Shown one piece after another: positions 26,826-34,267 of a stretch of 64,000 bases of DNA. A model generated the notes under the pieces. That model did no database searches, was not told the origin of the DNA, and was given only the letters and a program-made list of their open reading frames with translations. Each line of letters starts with the position of its first letter. The first letter of the stretch is position 1. The translations under genes and the position numbers were made by a program. Source of the DNA: an uncultured Eubacteriales bacterium (GTDB taxonomy: Bacteria > Bacillota > Clostridia > Christensenellales > Borkfalkiaceae); contig CATZMZ010000002.1 of assembly GCA_958421945.1 (NCBI GenBank), positions 1 through 64,000 of the forward strand. The letters are read 5' to 3'.

Positions 26826-27107
26826 ATGACTAAATACGAAATGTTGTATATTCTCGACGCGTCGCTTTCCGACGAAGCGAAAGAGAGTATCGTCAAGAAG
26901 TTCGAGGATTTGGTTACGTCTAACGGCGGAACGGTTGAAAATATCGACCGCTGGGGTAACAGAAAATTACAGTACCCCATTAACTACAAATCCGAAGGCT
27001 ATTACGTTTTAATGAATTTCGAAGCCGAAAAAACGCTCGTCGTCGAAATTAAACGTATTGCCGGAATAACTGACGGCATTATCAGAAGACTCATCACTAA
27101 AAGATAA
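26826..27107 (+). CDS. rpsF: 30S ribosomal protein S6
   Basis: The 93-residue protein begins TKYEMLYILDASLSDE and has the S6 core NGGTVENIDRWGNRKLQYPI and the hydrophobic strand GYYVLMNFEAE. Length is normal. S6 binds the central domain of 16S rRNA together with S18, encoded two genes downstream. GGGAGG precedes the ATG. It heads the conserved rpsF-ssb-rpsR operon with 13 bp to ssb. Confidence 0.97.
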   Translation: MTKYEMLYILDASLSDEAKESIVKKFEDLVTSNGGTVENIDRWGNRKLQYPINYKSEGYYVLMNFEAEKTLVVEIKRIAGITDGIIRRLITKR

Positions 27108-27120
27108 GGCAGGTTCATAG

Positions 27121-27534
27121 ATGAATAAGGTAATTTTAATAGGGAATCTTACCAGAGACCCTGAGCTTTCCGAAACGCCCGCCGGTATTGCGGTTTGCAG
27201 ATTCGCAATCGCGGTATCGAGAGATTACGCCAACGCGGACGGTTCGCGCGAAACGGATTTTTTTAATATCACCGTATGGCGCGGCAGAGCGGAAAACTGC
27301 GGAAAATATCTTAAAAAAGGCAATAAGGTCGCGGTTATCGGCAGCTTGCAAAACCGTTCTTACGAGGATAAGGACGGCATTAAACGCAACGTTACCGACG
27401 TCGTGGCAAACGAAGTGGAATTCCTCACGCCGAAAAGCGCGCAGGGTTCTGACGAAACGGACGGCGGCGCGGTTTCCGTTAAAAGAGAACGCCAGCCCTT
27501 AGAAGCGATTGACGACAATCAGCTCCCGTTTTAA
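27121..27534 (+). CDS. ssb: Single-stranded DNA-binding protein
   Basis: The 137-residue protein has the OB-fold start MNKVILIGNLTRDPELSETP, then CRFAIAVSRDYAN, FFNITVWRGRAENCGKYLKK and the C-terminal acidic tip DDNQLPF, the docking tail for partner proteins (usual form DDDIPF). It binds single-stranded DNA in replication and repair. Typical place between rpsF and rpsR, with GGCAGG before the ATG. Confidence 0.97.
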   Translation: MNKVILIGNLTRDPELSETPAGIAVCRFAIAVSRDYANADGSRETDFFNITVWRGRAENCGKYLKKGNKVAVIGSLQNRSYEDKDGIKRNVTDVVANEVEFLTPKSAQGSDETDGGAVSVKRERQPLEAIDDNQLPF

Positions 27535-27557
27535 AATTTGTATAGGAGATTAACGAA

Positions 27558-27884
27558 ATGGACGAGAATATAAACGTAACGCCCGTAGCGGAAGAGGTTA
27601 AAGAAACCGCGGAACAGGTCGAAAACACCGAAGCCGCAGCGCCCGCTAAAGAGGTTAAAAAATTCGTAAAAAGAATTCCTAAAAGAAAGGTTTGCGCATT
27701 TTGTCAGGCAAAGGTGAACGAAATCGATTATAAAGACGTCAACACCTTGAAAAAGTACGTTACCGAAGGCGGGAAAATTCTTCCCCGTCGTATGACCGGT
27801 ACTTGCGCAAGACACCAGAGAATTCTTGCTACCGCGATTAAACGCGCAAGACTCGTCGACTTGTTACCGTTTAAAGGCGAGTAA
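27558..27884 (+). CDS. rpsR: 30S ribosomal protein S18 with an acidic N-terminal extension
   Basis: The conserved S18 body (RKVCAFCQAKVNEIDYKDVN, ILPRRMTGTCARHQRILATA, ARLVDLLPF) occupies residues about 40-108. The first 35 residues are an acidic Glu/Ala/Val-rich extension (VAEEVKETAEQVENTEAAAP) absent from usual 75-80 residue S18 proteins. Two Cys in CAFC suggest a possible zinc-binding form, though only part of a Zn site is evident. A terminator follows at 27926. Confidence 0.95.
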   Translation: MDENINVTPVAEEVKETAEQVENTEAAAPAKEVKKFVKRIPKRKVCAFCQAKVNEIDYKDVNTLKKYVTEGGKILPRRMTGTCARHQRILATAIKRARLVDLLPFKGE

Positions 27885-27925
27885 TTTGTCGATTACTTAA
27901 ACACTTTGTTTTAAAATGTAAACAG

Positions 27926-27958
27926 AATTGCCGGACTTGTTCCGGCGTTCTTTTTTTT
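27926..27958 (+). terminator. Terminator of the rpsF operon
   Basis: GCCGGA/TCCGGC stem with a short loop (27930-27946), extended by A-T pairs, followed by TTCTTTTTTTT. Confidence 0.9.
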
Positions 27959-27969
27959 AAAAAATTTTC

Positions 27970-27998
27970 TTGACTTACCGCCTTGCTTGTGATATATT
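27970..27998 (+). promoter_or_regulatory. Promoter of the lipoprotein gene
   Basis: TTGACT (27970-27975), 17-bp spacer, TATATT (27993-27998); leader about 30 nt with AAGGAGATG before the ATG at 28034. Confidence 0.8.
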
Positions 27999-28033
27999 AG
28001 TTATACGATAGAATATTTCAAGGAGATGTTATT

Positions 28034-28483
28034 ATGAAAAAATTATCAGTAATCGTATCGGTGTTGTTGGCTGTCGTTCTCGCATTCGGCTTGGTCGGCT
28101 GCTCGTCTTACGGCACACTCAAAAAAGCTTTTGAAAAAGCAGGATATGAAGAAGTTACGGAGCTTGAATCCGTGGCGGAAACAATTAAAGAGGAAGCAAA
28201 AAAGAACGATATCGTCGTTACCCTCCACGGCATGAAGAAGGTTAAAGGTCTTACCTCTGATTTGGTTCTTATCGTCGAGTTCAAGGCAACCGAGGATATG
28301 AAAAAGTTTTATGAAAACAGCGAAACCGTAAAGGGCATCGTTAAAGACGTAGCGAAAAACGAAGACGTTAAAGAATGGCAAAAAGCTATGGAAAACGCAG
28401 GCTATGCAAAGGGCAACTGCCTCGTATTCTCTATCAATCCGCTGAATATGAACGAAGTGACGAGTATCGTTAAAGGTGCATAA
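28034..28483 (+). CDS. Small lipoprotein of unknown function
   Basis: The 149-residue protein has a lipoprotein signal peptide (KKLSVIVSVLLAVVLAFG) and lipobox LVGC, cutting before Cys23. The mature part is charged and helical (KKAFEKAGYEEVTELESVAE, VVTLHGMKKVKG), with two repeats of a K/E-rich helix followed by a short beta hairpin. No family recognised. It has a strong sigma-A promoter and ribosome-binding site, so it is probably well expressed on the outer face of the membrane. The next gene, a membrane protein, starts 64 bp later. Confidence 0.8.
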   Translation: MKKLSVIVSVLLAVVLAFGLVGCSSYGTLKKAFEKAGYEEVTELESVAETIKEEAKKNDIVVTLHGMKKVKGLTSDLVLIVEFKATEDMKKFYENSETVKGIVKDVAKNEDVKEWQKAMENAGYAKGNCLVFSINPLNMNEVTSIVKGA

Positions 28484-28546
28484 TTGTCAGCAGTTTGACA
28501 TAGCGTTGAATTAAACCTTTATAAAATTTAAGGAGTTCACACTATC

Positions 28547-29029
28547 ATGGGAAGAAGAAAATCAAAGAAGAATTTAGGCAGTATTATTTCCGCCGTCGCC
28601 GCGCTTTTGGGTGTTGCAGCAGTCGTTATGCTGTTTTTGCCTAACGTCGCGTTAAAAAACGGCAACACAACGTTTACTGGCTTGCAAATAGTTTTCGGAT
28701 ATTCTAAAACAGTTCCGCTGTTGGGCGATATTCAGGTTTTGCAGTTTTCGTTTATGAATTTACTCGTCTATCTTCTCGCAATCGGCGGTGTGGTATTCGC
28801 GTTAATCGGCGGCAACGGAAAGCTGTTTACGCTTATTTCTGTGGCGGCGTTCGTTGCTGCGGGCGTGTTGTTTATCATTTCGCCGTCGTTCGTTCTCGCT
28901 AACAGCGCGGCCGAACAGGCAGGATTTAAACTCTCGCAGGGCTTAAAGCTCGCTTACGGCTCGATTGTCGGCGCGGTCGTTACGTTCCTTGCAGGGGCGG
29001 CACAGGGTTATAAGTTTTTATTTAAATAA
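28547..29029 (+). CDS. Membrane protein of unknown function, four helices
   Basis: The 160-residue protein begins with a basic patch (MGRRKSKKNLG) and has four membrane helices: SIISAVAALLGVAAVVMLFL, FMNLLVYLLAIGGVVFALIG, LFTLISVAAFVAAGVLFIIS and YGSIVGAVVTFLAGAAQG. The loop after helix 1 is about 40 residues and probably extracytoplasmic. It may be co-transcribed with the lipoprotein gene upstream. AAGGAG precedes the ATG. No family recognised. Confidence 0.75.
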   Translation: MGRRKSKKNLGSIISAVAALLGVAAVVMLFLPNVALKNGNTTFTGLQIVFGYSKTVPLLGDIQVLQFSFMNLLVYLLAIGGVVFALIGGNGKLFTLISVAAFVAAGVLFIISPSFVLANSAAEQAGFKLSQGLKLAYGSIVGAVVTFLAGAAQGYKFLFK

Positions 29030-29078
29030 GCTTTAACCGCATTGCGTTAAATTTTAAAATAATTTAATATCTGCACTG

Positions 29079-29107
29079 CGCGCGCGAAAAAGTTTTTTTC
29101 GCGCGCG
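29079..29107 (+). terminator. Terminator after the membrane protein gene
   Basis: CGCGCGCGAAAAA (29079-29091) pairs with TTTTTTCGCGCGCG (29094-29107) in a nearly loopless stem; A and T tracts inside the stem suit bidirectional termination. Confidence 0.75.
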
Positions 29108-29276
29108 TAACGTTTATTTTTCGGTATTTTTCGCGAAAGCTTCGGGCAAGCCGTCCGCAGGTTAAAGCATATAGATAAAACTTAACATATTTTGGTAATT
29201 TTTAACAAAATTTACCCCTTATTCAAAATATTTGAAAAAAATTATCAAAAAAATTTTAAAAAGAGGTGAAAAATGC

Positions 29277-29305
29277 TTTACATTTTTTGTCGAAAGTAGT
29301 ATAGT
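29277..29305 (+). promoter_or_regulatory. Sigma-A promoter without a downstream protein gene
   Basis: TTTACA (29277-29282), 17-bp spacer, TATAGT (29300-29305). It points into a region with no plus-strand gene for about 1.8 kb. The 29108-29276 stretch before it shows nothing else. Confidence 0.6.
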
Positions 29306-29311
29306 ATCATT

Positions 29312-29410
29312 GTCGAAAGGGAAAACCCCTGCGACAAACAAAACAGCTCATCATTTTCCCCCTTATCATATATTATTCAGGAAGCAGTAAACCAAGTTTA
29401 TTGCTTTTTG
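29312..29410 (+). ncRNA. Candidate small RNA, about 98 nt
   Basis: The segment runs from the expected start of the promoter at 29277-29305 to an intrinsic terminator: arms AGCAGTAAAC (29383-29392) and GTTTATTGCT (29396-29405, one G-U pair), then TTTTT. A 5' hairpin TGTCG ... CGACA with an internal GGG/CCC pairing is present, and a GGGAAAA/TTTTCCC alternative pairing is possible. No open frame with a ribosome-binding site exists inside. It does not match the layout of 6S, SRP or tmRNA that I know. Confidence 0.45.
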
Positions 29411-29435
29411 AATTTTAAACCCCAAAACATATAGC

Positions 29436-29472
29436 GGCACGCCTTGCCGCTACGCTCCTCGCAATGACGTAA
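29436..29472. repeat. Dispersed repeat (GTCATTGCGAGG type), inverted copy
   Basis: GGCACGCCTTGCCGCTACG then CTCCTCGCAATGACG; its complement begins CGTCATTGCGAGGAGCGTAG, the same family as the segment at 17553-17590. It contains the small palindrome GCGGCA ... TGCCGC. 29473-29548 holds nothing recognisable. Confidence 0.55.
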
Positions 29473-29548
29473 ATGGAATGAGTCATTCGTTGTCCGTCAG
29501 GGACGGTGATGATACGGTTTGCATTTTTTTTAATTTCAGTTAAACAAA

Positions 29549-29583
29549 ACGCGCCGCGTATCTGTTCATGATACGCGGCGCGT
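29549..29583 (-). terminator. Bidirectional terminator downstream of the ThiT-like gene
   Basis: Perfect 14-bp arms 29549-29562 and 29570-29583 (ACGCGCCGCGTATC) around a 7-nt loop, followed on the plus strand by GGTTTTTTT and on the minus strand by TTTGTTT. It lies 37 bp after the stop of the minus-strand gene at 29620. Confidence 0.85.
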
Positions 29584-29619
29584 GGTTTTTTTATCTGACT
29601 TTTAATCGGAAACAATCGG

Positions 29620-30720
29620 TTAATTGTTTTCGATTTCGGGAATGGGGTTTATCGTTTCAAGCTCTTTGATAAACGATTTAGACGAGAACATCAAGCAACC
29701 TACAACAAGTATTATGGCAAGTTCCACGACTATGAATAAGTTGTAAACGATACTCCAACTGAGCGCGGTATATCCTTCCATTTTCCAGGAAGAAAACACG
29801 TAATAGCCGCTTAAAAAATGTGCTACGTATCTTCCGAGGCAGGCAATGGTTGCGCCGAATATAAATTTAGACAGCGGGTTTTTCGCAAATTTTACGTTCT
29901 TGGCAATTCCCGCAAGCCCTATCGCGCCGAAAGCTATCGGGTAATCGAGAAGAACTTGCATCGGCTGGTAGATTTGCGGATTTTGCAGACATTGCATAAG
30001 CCCGTAAATTATGCCGGCAAATAAGCCTTTGCGCGCGCCGAATACGTAGGCGTAAATGATTAGCGGAAGCATAGAAGCAAGTGTAACCGAGCCGCCCTGC
30101 GGAAGCGAGAAAATCTTTATGTAAGACAACGCGAAAGAAAGCGCGATGGAAATCCCCGCAAACGATAACGCTTTGGTCGGGCTGGCTGTTCCGTTATCTT
30201 TTCCGAAGAACATGCAGGGCAAAGCGATTGCCAAAACGAGGATTGCGGAAAAAACGTACATTCCGACGGAAGAAAGCGGTTTATAATCTTCATCGGCAGT
30301 GGGAAGCACGAATAAAAGCACGAATCCGTAAATCACGCAAACGAGAATACCGATGACGTTGCAGATATTAAACGCTTTTTTGTTGAAAATCGCGGTTATA
30401 AGTGCAGCGACGGCATAAACGAGCATCAGCGCGAGGAAAACCAAAACGAGATAAAAGTTTTTGTCAATTTCCTTTTTTACGTAAAGTCTTGCAATCATAA
30501 AAAGCGAGATGCAGGCAATCAGCGTAACGGCGTAACCGATTACGAAGCCGAGCGCGACAGACTTAAACTTCGTAAGGTCGGCTTTTTTTGCGGCAAGCAC
30601 AACGTAAATTACGGCAAGTACGACCACGATGGCAATCGTAAGCCATAACGCGAAGTCGGACAGTAGGGAATAGGCGGATTTAAGTCCGTCTTTTCCGAGA
30701 GAAGTGATAAGTTCTTTCAT
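29620..30720 (-). CDS. thiT: ThiT-like thiamine ECF transporter S component with an extra N-terminal membrane domain
   Basis: The C-terminal about 190 residues match ThiT: IALSFALSYIKIFSLPQGGS, LASMLPLIIYAYVFGARKG, IYGLMQCLQNPQIYQPMQVL, DYPIAFGAIGLAG and CLGRYVAHFLSGYYVF. These bind thiamine in the membrane and pair with the shared ECF energising module, not encoded here. The first about 170 residues add five more predicted helices (LWLTIAIVVVLAVIYVVLAA, FYLVLVFLALMLVYAVAALI); normal ThiT has only about 190 residues. A TPP riboswitch with terminator lies directly upstream on the same strand, supporting the function. Confidence 0.88.
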   Translation of the reverse strand: MKELITSLGKDGLKSAYSLLSDFALWLTIAIVVVLAVIYVVLAAKKADLTKFKSVALGFVIGYAVTLIACISLFMIARLYVKKEIDKNFYLVLVFLALMLVYAVAALITAIFNKKAFNICNVIGILVCVIYGFVLLFVLPTADEDYKPLSSVGMYVFSAILVLAIALPCMFFGKDNGTASPTKALSFAGISIALSFALSYIKIFSLPQGGSVTLASMLPLIIYAYVFGARKGLFAGIIYGLMQCLQNPQIYQPMQVLLDYPIAFGAIGLAGIAKNVKFAKNPLSKFIFGATIACLGRYVAHFLSGYYVFSSWKMEGYTALSWSIVYNLFIVVELAIILVVGCLMFSSKSFIKELETINPIPEIENN

Positions 30721-30755
30721 AAAAAAGCTCCTTTTATTCGCTAAAAAGCAAAAAA

Positions 30756-30774
30756 CGCGCCCGTTTAGGGCGCG
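30756..30774 (-). terminator. Riboswitch-controlled terminator of thiT
   Basis: On the minus strand GGGCGCG-type arms (CGCGCCC/GGGCGCG) with loop TAAAC are followed by TTTTTT, between the TPP aptamer and the start codon at 30720. TPP binding would favour this hairpin. Confidence 0.85.
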
Positions 30775-30787
30775 CCGACCGTTTTAA

Positions 30788-30866
30788 CCGATAGCGATTG
30801 CATTTTCCTTCAAGAATTACCTTGCGGATTCAATGGTGTAATCTCAGCCCTGCGGCACCCATAGCG
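30788..30866 (-). promoter_or_regulatory. TPP (THI-box) riboswitch
   Basis: Minus strand shows GGGTGCCGCAGGGCTGAGA, then TACACC and TTGAA, the P4-type stem CAAGGTAATTCTTG (consensus CTGGATAATGCCAG) and AAGGAAAATGC. Order and spacing match the TPP aptamer, with the highly conserved GCTGAGA intact. Confidence 0.9.
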
Positions 30867-30887
30867 AATATTTATTTTTATGGTTTT

Positions 30888-30916
30888 ATTATAACCGTAA
30901 ATTCCTCTTGCGTCAA
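30888..30916 (-). promoter_or_regulatory. Promoter of the TPP riboswitch-thiT transcript
   Basis: On the minus strand TTGACG (30916-30911), 17-bp spacer, TATAAT (30893-30888), just upstream of the aptamer. The 195 bp from 30917 to the yfbR-like gene on the other strand show no assigned element beyond GC-rich potential stems in the leader (30980-31070). Confidence 0.85.
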
Positions 30917-31111
30917 GCGTTTTTTTGTGGTATTATTGAAAACGTAAAGAGAGCTTTTATTTTTTTGCTTAACGTCGGTGCTGCGACGATACGCTTAATC
31001 GCTTTCCGCACGTAAAGGCGTTCTCTATGGCGGGCGGGGAATTAAAACGAGAAAACCGCAAGGCGAAAATATAATCGAAGAAAATCCCTTTTATAAGGAG
31101 TATTATATATA

Positions 31112-31687
31112 ATGTTTAAGTTTTTTGCTTTTATCAATCGAATGAAATACATAAAGCGCTGGTCGCTCATGCGTTCGGTGAGGGAAGAAAACATTATGGA
31201 ACACAGTCAGGCGGTGGCGGTTATCGCGCACGCGCTTGCGCTGTTATGCAACAAACGGTTCGGGGGAAACGTGAACGTCGAAAAAACCGTGCTGCTTGCG
31301 CAGTATCACGAGGTGGGTGAGGTTATAACGGGCGATTTGCCGACTCCTATCAAATACTTTAATCCCGAAATCCGCGACGCGTACAAGGACCTCGAAAAAA
31401 ACGCGTGCAATAAGCTTCTCGAAATGCTTCCGCCCGACCTGCAATCCGATTATAGGGAATATATTATTCCCGACGGAGCATCGGAGGAGCAAAAACTCGT
31501 TAAATACGCCGACAGACTTGCCGCGTACTTAAAATGCGTGGAAGAAATAAAAGCGGGTAATTCGGAGTTCAAAAAAGCGAAGGCGTCCATAGAAAAGGAA
31601 CTTAAAGCCGCGCGCCGACCCGAGGTAGACTGCTATCTTAAAGAGTTTGCGCCCGCTTTCGAGTTGACGTTAGACGAGCTGGATTGA
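31112..31687 (+). CDS. yfbR: 5'-deoxynucleotidase, YfbR-like HD protein
   Basis: The 191-residue protein aligns along its length with Escherichia coli YfbR: IKRWSLMRSVREENIMEHSQ, FGGNVNVEKTVLLAQYH, ITGDLPTPIKYFN and YADRLAAYLKCVEEI. YfbR removes phosphate from deoxynucleoside 5'-monophosphates using a divalent metal held by the HD motif. Here HD is HE (QYHEVGEV, where E. coli has MYHDASEV), while the later Glu and Asp ligands remain. Whether activity is kept is not known. ATAAGGAG precedes the ATG. Single-gene unit by its spacing. Confidence 0.85.
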   Translation: MFKFFAFINRMKYIKRWSLMRSVREENIMEHSQAVAVIAHALALLCNKRFGGNVNVEKTVLLAQYHEVGEVITGDLPTPIKYFNPEIRDAYKDLEKNACNKLLEMLPPDLQSDYREYIIPDGASEEQKLVKYADRLAAYLKCVEEIKAGNSEFKKAKASIEKELKAARRPEVDCYLKEFAPAFELTLDELD

Positions 31688-31738
31688 TTTTTGTGCAAGT
31701 TGTACAAAGAAAGGGTTAATATTTATTGAAAATTCCCC

Positions 31739-31767
31739 TTGTAAAAAATTGCGGAAAAAGCTATAAT
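31739..31767 (+). promoter_or_regulatory. Promoter of the MsmK/UgpC-type gene
   Basis: TTGTAA (31739-31744), 17-bp spacer, TATAAT (31762-31767), leader about 40 nt with GGAGG before the ATG at 31815. Confidence 0.8.
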
Positions 31768-31814
31768 ATATATTGTAAAAATTGTTCATAAAAATATGAA
31801 CGCGGAGGAAAATT

Positions 31815-33218
31815 ATGTCAAGTCTGAATCTCAAGAACATTTACAAGGTTTATCCGTCGGGCGTTACCGCCGTTACGGACTTTAACCTGGACATCGAGGA
31901 CAAGGAATTTATCGTATTCGTCGGACCTTCCGGCTGCGGTAAATCGACCACCCTTCGTATGATAGCGGGGTTGGAAGAAATCTCTTCCGGCGAGCTGTAT
32001 ATCGACGGCGTTCTCGTGAACAACGTCGCGCCGAAAGACAGAGATATAGCGATGGTTTTCCAGAACTACGCATTGTATCCCCACATGACCGTGTACGAAA
32101 ACATGGCGTTCGGTCTTAAACTTCGCAAAATGCCCAAGGCTCAAATCGACCAAAGGGTTAAAGAAGCGGCGAGAATTCTCGGTATCGAGCAGTATCTTTC
32201 CAGAAAGCCGAAAGCTCTTTCCGGCGGTCAGAGACAGCGTGTTGCGTTAGGTCGTGCAATCGTTCGTGAACCTAAGGTTTTCCTTTTGGACGAACCGCTT
32301 TCCAACTTGGACGCGAAGCTTCGCTCTCAGATGAGAACCGAAATCACCAAGATTCACAACAGACTTGCTACCACGTTTATTTACGTTACGCACGACCAGG
32401 TTGAGGCAATGACGATGGGTACGCGTATCGTCGTTATGAAAGACGGCTTTATGCAACAGGTAGACACGCCTATTAACCTTTACGACTATCCGATTAACCA
32501 GTTCGTTGCGGGCTTTATCGGCACGCCGCAGATGAACTTCTTTGCAGGTAAGCTCGTCGGCACGAAGAACAAGGTTTATATCGAATTCGGTCAGGATAAA
32601 GTTCTTCTCCCCGAACACAAAGCGAAGCTTATTTGCAATTTGGAAAAATATTTAAACACCGACAGAGAAATCGTTTTCGGTATTCGTCCCGAGGACATTC
32701 ACGACAACGAGAAAGCGGTGAATGCGGAAGGCGCGCAGACTATCGAGGTTAAAGTCGACGTCGTCGAAGCGCTCGGTTCGGAAACGCTTATTTACTGCAA
32801 GACCAAAGCAGAGGATACGGACGAAGAAAAGAGTATCGCGGACGATATCAGCAACCTTATCGCTAAGGTTGACAGCCGCTCTCTTACCAAGGCGGGCAGC
32901 AAGGTTAAACTTGCGCTCGATATGGAACATTGCCATGTTTTCGACAAGGAAACTGAAATCACCATTCTTGCAAAGAGTGAAGAAAACAAAGCGGAAATCG
33001 AAGAATTACAGGCTAAACGCGAAGAAGAAGAACGCATTAAAGCCGAAAACGCCGCTAAAAAGGCTGCTGAAGAGCAGGCTAAAATCGAAGCCGAGCTTGA
33101 AAAGAAAAGACTTAAAGAGGCTAAAAAGGCCGCAAAGAAGAACGGCGGCGTAGTTGAAACCGTCGAAGTGGTCGAAGAAACGGTCGAAGTTGTCGAAAAC
33201 GACGATAAAAAAGACTAA
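31815..33218 (+). CDS. msmK: Sugar ABC transporter ATP-binding protein (MsmK/UgpC type) with a charged C-terminal tail
   Basis: The 467-residue protein has Walker A GPSGCGKSTT (about residue 37), the ABC signature LSGGQRQRVALGRA, Walker B VFLLDEPLSNLD, and the H-loop VTHDQ, followed by TOBE-type domains (FGIRPEDIHDNE) as in carbohydrate importer ATPases. It stands alone without permeases, like MsmK proteins that energise several sugar importers. Normal length is about 370; here about 85 extra residues form a Glu/Lys/Ala coiled-coil-like tail (ELQAKREEEERIKAENAAKK) ending in a Val/Glu repeat (VETVEVVEETVEVVE). A terminator follows. Confidence 0.9.
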   Translation: MSSLNLKNIYKVYPSGVTAVTDFNLDIEDKEFIVFVGPSGCGKSTTLRMIAGLEEISSGELYIDGVLVNNVAPKDRDIAMVFQNYALYPHMTVYENMAFGLKLRKMPKAQIDQRVKEAARILGIEQYLSRKPKALSGGQRQRVALGRAIVREPKVFLLDEPLSNLDAKLRSQMRTEITKIHNRLATTFIYVTHDQVEAMTMGTRIVVMKDGFMQQVDTPINLYDYPINQFVAGFIGTPQMNFFAGKLVGTKNKVYIEFGQDKVLLPEHKAKLICNLEKYLNTDREIVFGIRPEDIHDNEKAVNAEGAQTIEVKVDVVEALGSETLIYCKTKAEDTDEEKSIADDISNLIAKVDSRSLTKAGSKVKLALDMEHCHVFDKETEITILAKSEENKAEIEELQAKREEEERIKAENAAKKAAEEQAKIEAELEKKRLKEAKKAAKKNGGVVETVEVVEETVEVVENDDKKD

Positions 33219-33245
33219 TAATTCGGCATTAAAGTGAAAAATTTG

Positions 33246-33276
33246 AAAAGCCAAGCGAAAAAACGCTTGGCTTTTT
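33246..33276 (+). terminator. Terminator of msmK
   Basis: AAAAGCCAAGCG (33246-33257) and CGCTTGGCTTTT (33264-33275) form a perfect 12-bp stem with an A6 loop, followed by T. Confidence 0.95.
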
Positions 33277-33380
33277 GGTTTTTTATGGTAAAATAATTAT
33301 ATATAGTTTGTAAAAGGAAAAATATTACAGCCGCAAGCGGCTTTTACGGGCTTTCGAACGGCAAAAAGTAAATTTCGGTT

Positions 33381-34229
33381 ATGTGGAACGTTATCGCGGA
33401 CGCTTTTCTGGACGGATTAAAAGTTATACCGTTTTTGTTTTTAATCTACGTTCTTATGGAAGCGATTGAAAACGCGCGCAACAAGGAAAAAATAGAGCGC
33501 GCATTATCGGGTGCGGGCGCGCCGATTATGGCAGGGCTTTTGGGAACTATTCCCGAATGCGGCTTTGCCGTGGCAACCGCCAAGCTTTACGACAAGGGGC
33601 TTATAAAGATAGGCACGTTAATCGCGGCGTTTCTCGCCGTTTCGGACGAGGGGCTTATCGTGCTTGCCTCCTCCGGCGTAAAAGCGACGAGCATTTTGGC
33701 GTTCGTAGGGATTAAAACCGCTTATGCGATTATTATCGGCGAAATAGTCAACCTGTTTTTCGCGAAAAACGACGAGGCGCACGTTTGTCCCGAAAAGGAC
33801 GACTGCATAGAATGCGGAGAGCGCCATTTTAAGCCGTGGGATAAATACCTTTTTCACCCGCTTTTTCACGCGGTGAAAACCGATTTATTTATTATTGTGA
33901 TGAATTTCGTTTTCGGCACGATTATTTATTTTATCGGCGAATCGCGGTTTTACGCGTTTTTGGGCGAAAACGCATACCTGCAACCGATCTTCGCGACGAT
34001 TATAGGGCTTATTCCTAATTGCGCGTCGTCCATTGCGATTGCAACCGCTTACGCGAACGGGGCGTTAAGCTTTTCGGCGTTGCTTGCGGGGTTGTCCGCA
34101 AACGCGGGGCTTGGCGTTATCGTTCTTCTTAAAAACAAAAAGAACGCGAAAAAAAGCGTGTTTATTTTATTGACGCTTTTCGTGGCGGCGATAGGGCTTG
34201 GTTACGCGACCCTGCCGTTAAAACTGTGA
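33381..34229 (+). CDS. ArsP_2-type putative heavy-metal/manganese transporter
   Basis: The 282-residue protein has about eight to ten membrane helices in two similar halves, each with a short signature: AGLLGTIPECGFAVATAKLY and IIGLIPNCASSIAIATAYAN. This internal repeat and the PECG/PNCA motifs fit the PF11449 putative heavy-metal exporter or manganese transporter family. The central loop carries Cys/His residues (HVCPEKDDCIECGERH) that could sense or bind metal. The ATG has no good ribosome-binding site. The gene pair with the PucR regulator 38 bp downstream may be transcriptional neighbours only. Confidence 0.75.
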   Translation: MWNVIADAFLDGLKVIPFLFLIYVLMEAIENARNKEKIERALSGAGAPIMAGLLGTIPECGFAVATAKLYDKGLIKIGTLIAAFLAVSDEGLIVLASSGVKATSILAFVGIKTAYAIIIGEIVNLFFAKNDEAHVCPEKDDCIECGERHFKPWDKYLFHPLFHAVKTDLFIIVMNFVFGTIIYFIGESRFYAFLGENAYLQPIFATIIGLIPNCASSIAIATAYANGALSFSALLAGLSANAGLGVIVLLKNKKNAKKSVFILLTLFVAAIGLGYATLPLKL

Positions 34230-34267
34230 TAAAGCCGTAACAATACCGTAATTATAAAGAGGGGCTT

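Noticed and set aside
29415..29615. 66-codon minus-strand ORF
   Set aside because: It reads through the dispersed repeat and the palindromic terminator, so it is a chance frame.
30930..31110. Riboswitch in the leader of the yfbR-like gene
   Set aside because: GC-rich potential stems and a CTTAATCG segment were compared with known aptamer cores (ydaO, yybP, SAM, glycine) without a convincing match.
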